From the NCBI GenBank assembly GCA_026418215.1, contig JAOABT010000656.1:1-10187 (forward strand): DNA of 10,187 nt. Reading direction: 5' to 3'. The position numbers were made by a program, and so were the translations under genes. Shown here piece by piece: positions 6,794 through 10,187 of the stretch (position 1 is its first letter; every line of letters begins with the position of its first letter). Under the pieces are notes generated by a model. That model had not been told where the DNA came from and did no database searches. It saw nothing but the letters and a program-made list of their open reading frames with translations. Origin of the DNA: Clostridia bacterium (GTDB lineage: Bacteria > Bacillota > Clostridia > DSM-8532).

Positions 6794-6922
6794 ATGAATG
6801 AGCATTTCTTAACGCTCGCCCTACCGCCGCAAATGGTCATTCAGTTTCTTGTGGGTGGGATTGTGCTGCTTGGTGGGGCATCATTTCACACGCACATTGC
6901 TAACTGCTGCTATCTACTATAG
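6794..6922 (+). CDS. Possible 42-aa single-span membrane peptide
   Basis: An open frame of 42 codons from ATG 6794 to TAG 6922. The product begins MNEHFLTLALPPQ, has one strongly hydrophobic stretch from about residue 13 to 29 (MVIQFLVGGIVLLGGAS) and ends with a CCYLL tail. The ribosome binding site is poor: only AGG touches the ATG and AAGG lies about 11 nt upstream. I do not recognise a family. It lies between the rnf terminator and a convergent minus-strand gene, so it would need its own promoter. It could be a genuine small membrane protein, a remnant or chance. Confidence 0.25.
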   Translation: MNEHFLTLALPPQMVIQFLVGGIVLLGGASFHTHIANCCYLL

Positions 6923-6927
6923 CTCAA

Positions 6928-7158
6928 TCACGAGTCTCCGTCCTCAAACGAGGCAGCGCCAACACTCCTTTTAAACACTTCAGGATAGGCAACCCGCATG
7001 GAAACAATTTCGCCGCACTCAAGGCAGAAGGTCACGACGACCCTTGACCCCGATTGGAGATTCATTCCTATTTCCTTCACATTGGCATGGCCGCTTCCGA
7101 GCATGCCCTCCTTGAAAGTGGTTCCTCCGCACTTGTTACATTTGCTATCACTACCCAT
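6928..7158 (-). CDS. Small zinc-ribbon protein
   Basis: A 76-residue cytoplasmic protein of unknown function. It has two cysteine pairs, CNKCGG (Cys7, Cys10) and CLECGE (Cys45, Cys48), the CxxC...CxxC spacing of a zinc ribbon. Between them is a beta-rich stretch with alternating hydrophobic residues (SGSRVVVTF). Small proteins like this are sometimes labelled nucleic-acid-binding or TFIIB-like, but nothing here proves DNA binding. The start at 7158 is supported by GGGAGG (complement of 7169-7174), 10 nt upstream. An upstream ATG at 7215 in frame would add 19 residues with no binding site. The tail is acidic (FEDGDS). It lies downstream of the DUF192 gene on the same strand but is separated from it by a terminator. 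Confidence 0.75.
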   Translation of the reverse strand: MGSDSKCNKCGGTTFKEGMLGSGHANVKEIGMNLQSGSRVVVTFCLECGEIVSMRVAYPEVFKRSVGAASFEDGDS

Positions 7159-7225
7159 AACAACATTTCCTCCCGTATGATGGATGATGATGAGACTTGG
7201 CTTTAAGAATAACAAAACCAGACGT

Positions 7226-7255
7226 ATGACAATATGAAAATCGATGTGATATAAT
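7226..7255 (+). promoter_or_regulatory. Plus-strand sigma-A-like promoter with no obvious gene
   Basis: ATGACA (7226-7231) and a perfect TATAAT (7250-7255) stand 18 bp apart, with TG at 7247-7248 as an extended -10. Transcription would begin near 7262 and run into the DUF192 terminator region and antisense to the DUF192 gene. No plus-strand gene begins before 7842. On the minus strand TTGTCA (7232-7227) overlaps it and may be part of a promoter for the zinc-ribbon gene, with TATTCT 15 bp further on. Confidence 0.35.
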
Positions 7256-7265
7256 GCCTATGGAC

Positions 7266-7302
7266 AATAAAAAGAGCCCGAGATCATTTATGATCCCAGG
7301 CC
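7266..7302 (-). terminator. Intrinsic terminator of the DUF192 gene
   Basis: Read on the minus strand, GCCTGGGATCAT (7301-7290) pairs with ATGATCTCGGGC (7287-7276) over 12 pairs, two of them G-U, around an AA loop. TCTTTTTATT follows. It lies just after the stop codon at 7320 and separates this gene from the zinc-ribbon gene. Confidence 0.88.
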
Positions 7303-7319
7303 TATCGAGGAGTAGAGGG

Positions 7320-7664
7320 CTAGTTGAAATGAATTTCCATTCCTTCGCCTAAATGATCTACAGCGTGCAGAGATGAAGGAAATTCAAGGACCTTGGCAGC
7401 CTTCCGGATAACAGGTGTTGCCCTGAAAGGCTTCATACCGCTTCTTATGGCAATGATCCGGTTCTGGCTGTCTAAAAAAACAGCATCGAGACAATAGCGC
7501 ATGAAGCAGGTATGGATAGAGTTGCAAGGTGAGAGAAGCAAGCCATAATGGCCTTCCCTTTTACCCATTAGGCCGTTAAGCCTTTTCAAGAAGGAATCGG
7601 CTTGGTCAACAGGGATTCTCGAGCCTGTTGCTGTAGTAAAGAAAAGCTGCGCTCTGCTGCTCAT
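7320..7664 (-). CDS. DUF192 (UPF0127) family protein
   Basis: A 114-residue protein of the DUF192 family, whose biochemical role is not established. Family hallmarks are visible: LNGLMGKR (about 29-36), LLLSPCNSIHTCFMRYCLDAVFLD in two adjoining parts (about 43-66) and MKPFRATP in the C-terminal half. Many relatives have a signal peptide. This one does not, so it is probably cytoplasmic. The start at 7664 is preferred because GGTGAT stands at the correct distance. ATG at 7685 and TTG at 7676 are in-frame alternatives and would add 7 or 4 residues. It is transcribed divergently from the ECF sigma factor gene. A possible promoter is TTGTCT (complement of 7753-7758) with TATTTT (complement of 7730-7735), 17 bp apart. 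Confidence 0.87.
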   Translation of the reverse strand: MSSRAQLFFTTATGSRIPVDQADSFLKRLNGLMGKREGHYGLLLSPCNSIHTCFMRYCLDAVFLDSQNRIIAIRSGMKPFRATPVIRKAAKVLEFPSSLHAVDHLGEGMEIHFN

Positions 7665-7751
7665 GTCATCACCCAAGACAAGCATACCTCAAAGCCGGTC
7701 CCTTTAGAAATAGTCCGTTGGGCCTAGAAAAAATAGGCATATGGAATAAGT

Positions 7752-7780
7752 CAGACAATGAGTTTATTGATACGTATTAT
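7752..7780 (+). promoter_or_regulatory. Candidate promoter of the sigma factor operon
   Basis: CAGACA (7752-7757) and TATTAT (7775-7780) are separated by 17 bp, giving a plausible sigma-A promoter about 60 bp before the sigma factor start. It overlaps the -35 of a minus-strand candidate for the DUF192 gene, so the two transcripts could compete. I did not find the AAC and CGT core pair expected of an autoregulated ECF promoter. Confidence 0.4.
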
Positions 7781-7841
7781 TAAATAGAAGCAGATTAAGG
7801 ACGATAAAAGTCAGAGGGTAAAAGGTTGGGAAGCAGCCCAT

Positions 7842-8369
7842 ATGCAGGATTACGACGTTATCAGGCTGTGCCTTGAGGGAAAAACAGAGGCTTTTGAGGA
7901 GCTGGTGGAGCGCTATCAGCGCCTGGTCTATTCCATTGCCTTGAGCTATATGAAGGACCCCCAGCTGGCGGAGGATGCCGCCCAGGAGGCCTTTATCAAG
8001 GCTTATACGCATATACGCTCCTATAACCCCGAATTCAAATTTTCAACCTGGATCACGCGCATCACCTACAATACCTGTATTGACAGCCTTAGGAAAAAGC
8101 GTGAAATGAACCCTATTGAGGAGGCCTTTGAGGTTGCGGACAATGCCCAGACCCCCGAAGAGGCGCTGGTGTCCAAGGACCGCAGGCAGAAGCTCGGTGA
8201 GCTCATTAACGCCTTAGAGCCCAAGTATAAACAGCCCTTGATGCTCTATCATGCATCAGGCCTCAAATATGAGGAAATCTCGGAGTATCTTAAGGTACCC
8301 ATGAGTATCGTGAAAAACAGAATTTTCAGAGCTCGAAAAATGCTCAAGGAAGCCCTGGAAAGCTATTAA
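7842..8369 (+). CDS. RNA polymerase ECF sigma factor (sigma-70 family)
   Basis: Directs RNA polymerase to a small regulon, usually in response to an envelope or stress signal. The 175 residues have a sigma region 2 at about 15-85, with DAAQEAFIKAY and the DNA-melting and -10 reading segment FSTWITRITYNTCIDSLRKK. After a short linker comes region 4 at about 118-170, with the helix-turn-helix LKYEEISEYLKVPMSIVKNR and the basic end RARKML. The length and the lack of regions 1.1 and 3 are typical of the ECF class. ATG at 7842 is the only useful in-frame start, but the ribosome binding site is poor (see findings). The partner anti-sigma gene starts 26 bp downstream. Confidence 0.93.
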   Translation: MQDYDVIRLCLEGKTEAFEELVERYQRLVYSIALSYMKDPQLAEDAAQEAFIKAYTHIRSYNPEFKFSTWITRITYNTCIDSLRKKREMNPIEEAFEVADNAQTPEEALVSKDRRQKLGELINALEPKYKQPLMLYHASGLKYEEISEYLKVPMSIVKNRIFRARKMLKEALESY

Positions 8370-8395
8370 TACCATTGGAAAGACAGGGGTGGAGA

Positions 8396-8944
8396 ATGAG
8401 GAATTGCATTGAAGAAAGAGAATTCAATCTTTTTTTAGAGGACGGCCTTTCGCACGAAGACATGAGGAGCATGATAGATCATGCACAAACGTGTGCTGCC
8501 TGCAGAGAACAGCTCGAAGGCTGGAAAAGCCTCAAGGCTACCCTCGACGCTGCCTCGGAAATAGAAATACCTCCGACTCTAAAAGTGCGCGTCATGGAGG
8601 GTGTCGCCAAGGAGAAAATCCTTCCTCTGCTTAAGCCCATGGGCTTTAGAAGAACCCTTGCCGCCTGTGTCCTCGTTTTGCTGGTTGCCGGTTATTTTCT
8701 CCTGCCAGCTGTCTGGCCTTACATTGGCAGCTTTGTTAACGACGGTATTTTGTACCTTTCAACAGCCTTTTATAATGGCCTCAGCTTTGTGGGCCTTGAT
8801 ATGAAAGCGGTTATGGGAGTTTTCAGAGTGGTCGTCGACATCTTTAACCAATATTTCTGGGTATTTGCCACAAGCACCCTGCTGCTCATTGTAGGATTCT
8901 GCTCATTAATTCTTCTGGGCAATAAGAAACTTAAGGCAAACTGA
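8396..8944 (+). CDS. Membrane-anchored zinc-finger anti-sigma factor
   Basis: Probably holds the preceding ECF sigma factor inactive at the membrane. The N-terminal cytoplasmic part has the zinc-associated anti-sigma motif HAQTCAAC (His29, Cys33, Cys36), with Cys4 as a likely fourth ligand. Two hydrophobic segments, about 87-110 and 153-174, flank a roughly 40-residue loop, and the protein ends with a short basic tail (NKKLKAN). Two spans with a small loop differ from the usual single-span form with a large sensor domain, so the signal may be sensed in the membrane. ATG at 8396 follows AGGGGTGG (8385-8392). A TTG at 8375 has no binding site. The 182-aa product is identified by motif and gene order. 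Confidence 0.87.
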   Translation: MRNCIEEREFNLFLEDGLSHEDMRSMIDHAQTCAACREQLEGWKSLKATLDAASEIEIPPTLKVRVMEGVAKEKILPLLKPMGFRRTLAACVLVLLVAGYFLLPAVWPYIGSFVNDGILYLSTAFYNGLSFVGLDMKAVMGVFRVVVDIFNQYFWVFATSTLLLIVGFCSLILLGNKKLKAN

Positions 8945-8985
8945 CAAAACCGCAAAAACAGCTTTTATTTTTATAGCCCGTATTG

Positions 8986-8991
8986 TATAAT
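8986..8991 (+). promoter_or_regulatory. Candidate -10 box of the HPr-like gene
   Basis: A perfect TATAAT at 8986-8991 lies 45 bp before the start codon. The -35 is weak (TTTTAT at 8963-8968, 17-bp spacer). The short hairpin GTTAC-GTAAC (9002-9016) sits in the leader before a strong ribosome binding site, AGGAGG at 9021-9026. Confidence 0.5.
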
Positions 8992-9036
8992 AGAAAACGC
9001 AGTTACACTTGGTAACAGCCAGGAGGAATATACAAT

Positions 9037-9300
9037 ATGCTAGCTAAGGAAGTTACAATATTGAGTAAAACCGGTCTGGAGTCCAAGATGGCAGCCAGGC
9101 TCATCCAAAAGGCTTCAGGCTACGAAGCCAACATCTGGATACAGAAGGACGACAGAAAAGCTAATGCAAAAAGCCTGTTGGGTCTTCTTTCACTGGGAAT
9201 CAGTCCGGGCGACGTCATCACCATCATTACAGACGGGCGGGACGAAGCAACTGCTCTAACAGAGCTTGAAGCCTTTGCAAACAGCGGAATGACCGAATAA
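9037..9300 (+). CDS. HPr-family protein lacking His15 (Crh-like)
   Basis: An 87-residue HPr-fold protein that aligns without gaps to Bacillus HPr over most of its length. In HPr, GxHARPA carries the phospho-accepting His15. Here the segment reads GLESKMA, so His15 is Glu and Arg17 is Lys, and the protein cannot serve as a PTS sugar-transport phosphocarrier. The second site is kept: AKSLLGLLSLGI places Ser46, the target of HPr kinase/phosphorylase. This pattern is that of Crh, a catabolite-regulation paralogue in which residue 15 is Gln in Bacillus. AGGAGG (9021-9026) is 10 nt before the ATG. The gene has its own promoter and terminator and lies before uvrC. In clostridia uvrC often neighbours hprK, rapZ, yvcK and whiA, which fits a regulatory role. 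I leave the symbol blank because crh is only an analogy. Confidence 0.88.
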   Translation: MLAKEVTILSKTGLESKMAARLIQKASGYEANIWIQKDDRKANAKSLLGLLSLGISPGDVITIITDGRDEATALTELEAFANSGMTE

Positions 9301-9314
9301 AGAATATCAAGAGT

Positions 9315-9350
9315 AAGCTGCCGGCGTAAAATGCCGGCACTTTTGCATTT
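9315..9350 (+). terminator. Intrinsic terminator after the HPr-like gene
   Basis: TGCCGGC (9319-9325) pairs perfectly with GCCGGCA (9333-9339) around loop GTAAAAT, followed by CTTTTGCATTT. The stem can extend by a few A-T pairs outward. It ends 15 to 50 bp after the stop codon and isolates the gene from uvrC. Confidence 0.82.
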
Positions 9351-9404
9351 ACGGACTTTTTAGAAAATATGCCCACTACCATAATGAAGACGACAGTACA
9401 AGGC

Positions 9405-9413
9405 AGGAGGTGA
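9405..9413 (+). promoter_or_regulatory. uvrC ribosome binding site
   Basis: AGGAGGTGA is fully complementary to the anti-Shine-Dalgarno. Its GG core ends 8 nt before the ATG at 9419, which fixes the uvrC start. Confidence 0.85.
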
Positions 9414-9418
9414 AACCC

Positions 9419-10187
9419 ATGGCATCTATCAGCGAAACACTCAAAAATTTGCCCGATTCCCCCGGCTGCTATATTATGCGGGACGAAGCAGACACTGTTA
9501 TCTATGTCGGAAAGGCTAAGATTCTCAAGAACCGCGTCAAATCCTACTTTCAGCATCGTGAGGACCGGGATTTCAAGACTGCCCAGCTGGTTTCAACCGT
9601 TCAGTCCCTTGAGTATATTGTCACCCACACCGAGGAAGAAGCGCTGATTTTAGAAAACACCCTGATCAAGCGCTATAAGCCAAAATACAACATCCTTTTG
9701 AAGGATGACAAAACCTATCCGCACATCCGCATCACCATGCAGGAGGATTTCCCTAGAATTGAGATTACACGCAAGGTCTTGAAGGATGGTGCCAAATATT
9801 TCGGGACCTTTGTCAAGATGACGGCGGTTAAGGAATCCATCGAGGTCTTAAGAAGGCTTTTTCCTATTCGGTCCTGCCAACGGGCCATCATACCCGGAAA
9901 GAAGCAAAGACCTTGCCTTTATCATCATTTGGGGCTTTGCTCTGCACCTTGCAGCGGCCATGTTTCAAAAGAGGATTACAATGCTCTTGTAAAAAACGCG
10001 GTGGCCTTTTTGGAGGGACGCCATGAGGATGTCATTAAAAAGCTGGAAGAAGAGATGATCAGCTACTCAGAGGCCCTGAGATTTGAGAAGGCGGCCCAAA
10101 TCCGCGACAGACTCAAGAGCGTCACCGAGCTATATAAAAGACAGGTGGTTGCTTCTACTAAATTCGATGAGCGCGATGTTATAGCAT
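9419..10187 (+). CDS. uvrC: Excinuclease ABC subunit C, UvrC (3' end outside the window)
   Basis: Nuclease that cuts both sides of a DNA lesion in UvrABC nucleotide excision repair. The first 256 of about 600 residues are present. The GIY-YIG domain that makes the 3' incision lies at about 11-95, with SPGCYIM (14-20), IYVGKA (28-33) and the catalytic-type Arg39 in LKNRVKSYF. Cys153, 166, 174 and 178 (RSCQR...RPCLYHHLGLCSAPC) match the cluster-binding cysteines described for E. coli UvrC. The UVR domain that contacts UvrB is seen at about 205-237 (EEMISYSEALRFEKAAQIRD). A possible -10, CATAAT at 9380-9385, has a weak -35. The gene is cut by the window edge, not broken. Confidence 0.97.
   Translation, partial: MASISETLKNLPDSPGCYIMRDEADTVIYVGKAKILKNRVKSYFQHREDRDFKTAQLVSTVQSLEYIVTHTEEEALILENTLIKRYKPKYNILLKDDKTYPHIRITMQEDFPRIEITRKVLKDGAKYFGTFVKMTAVKESIEVLRRLFPIRSCQRAIIPGKKQRPCLYHHLGLCSAPCSGHVSKEDYNALVKNAVAFLEGRHEDVIKKLEEEMISYSEALRFEKAAQIRDRLKSVTELYKRQVVASTKFDERDVIA

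Larger units (their letters stand above)
6591..6927. other. Region after the rnf operon
   Basis: A 337-bp gap between rnfB and the minus-strand zinc-ribbon gene. It contains a short inverted repeat (AGTTAAG near 6615 with CTTAACT near 6653), the operon terminator at 6669-6708 and a possible 42-codon membrane peptide at 6794-6922. Nothing else recognisable was seen. No RNA gene was recognised. Confidence 0.5.

Overview
The window is a piece of a draft assembly from an anaerobic, low-to-mid GC Firmicute, most likely a member of Clostridia. Three things point there: the rnf gene order C-D-G-E-A-B, strong AGGAGGTGA-type ribosome binding sites, and an HPr-family protein that keeps the regulatory Ser46 typical of Firmicutes. 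The species cannot be named from the sequence. The first 42 bases are not genomic. They read as an Illumina Nextera i7 index plus transposase adapter, so biological sequence starts at base 43 and the window begins at a contig end.

Layout. (1) 43-1019, minus strand: the N-terminal part of a glutamine-dependent asparagine synthetase, cut by the contig end. (2) 1020-1433: a divergent non-coding region with a minus-strand terminator-like hairpin and a 9-bp inverted repeat. (3) 1434-6590, plus strand: a complete rnfCDGEAB operon encoding the membrane-bound ferredoxin:NAD+ oxidoreductase, which couples electron transfer to Na+ or H+ translocation. It is closed by a strong intrinsic terminator at 6669-6708. 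rnfC and rnfD both appear to start with TTG, and an unusual 224-bp gap with a strong hairpin separates them. (4) 6591-7664: a possible 42-residue membrane peptide on the plus strand, followed by two small minus-strand genes, a 76-aa zinc-ribbon protein and a DUF192 protein with its own terminator. (5) 7842-8944, plus strand: an ECF sigma factor and its membrane-anchored zinc-finger anti-sigma factor. (6) 9037-9300: an HPr-like protein in which the catalytic His15 is replaced by Glu while Ser46 is kept (Crh-like), followed by a terminator. (7) 9419 to the end: the N-terminal 256 residues of UvrC.

How the parts work together. RnfB accepts electrons from reduced ferredoxin and RnfC reduces NAD+. 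RnfD and RnfG carry covalent flavins, and RnfA and RnfE form the membrane core. The sigma/anti-sigma pair is a self-contained envelope-signal switch. The Crh-like protein probably acts in carbon catabolite signalling through HPr kinase rather than in sugar transport. I saw no mobile element, CRISPR array, tRNA, rRNA or defence system. The most notable items are the Glu15 HPr homologue, the rnfC-rnfD gap, the Cys-rich tail of RnfE and the adapter artefact. I found no convincing undescribed multi-gene system.
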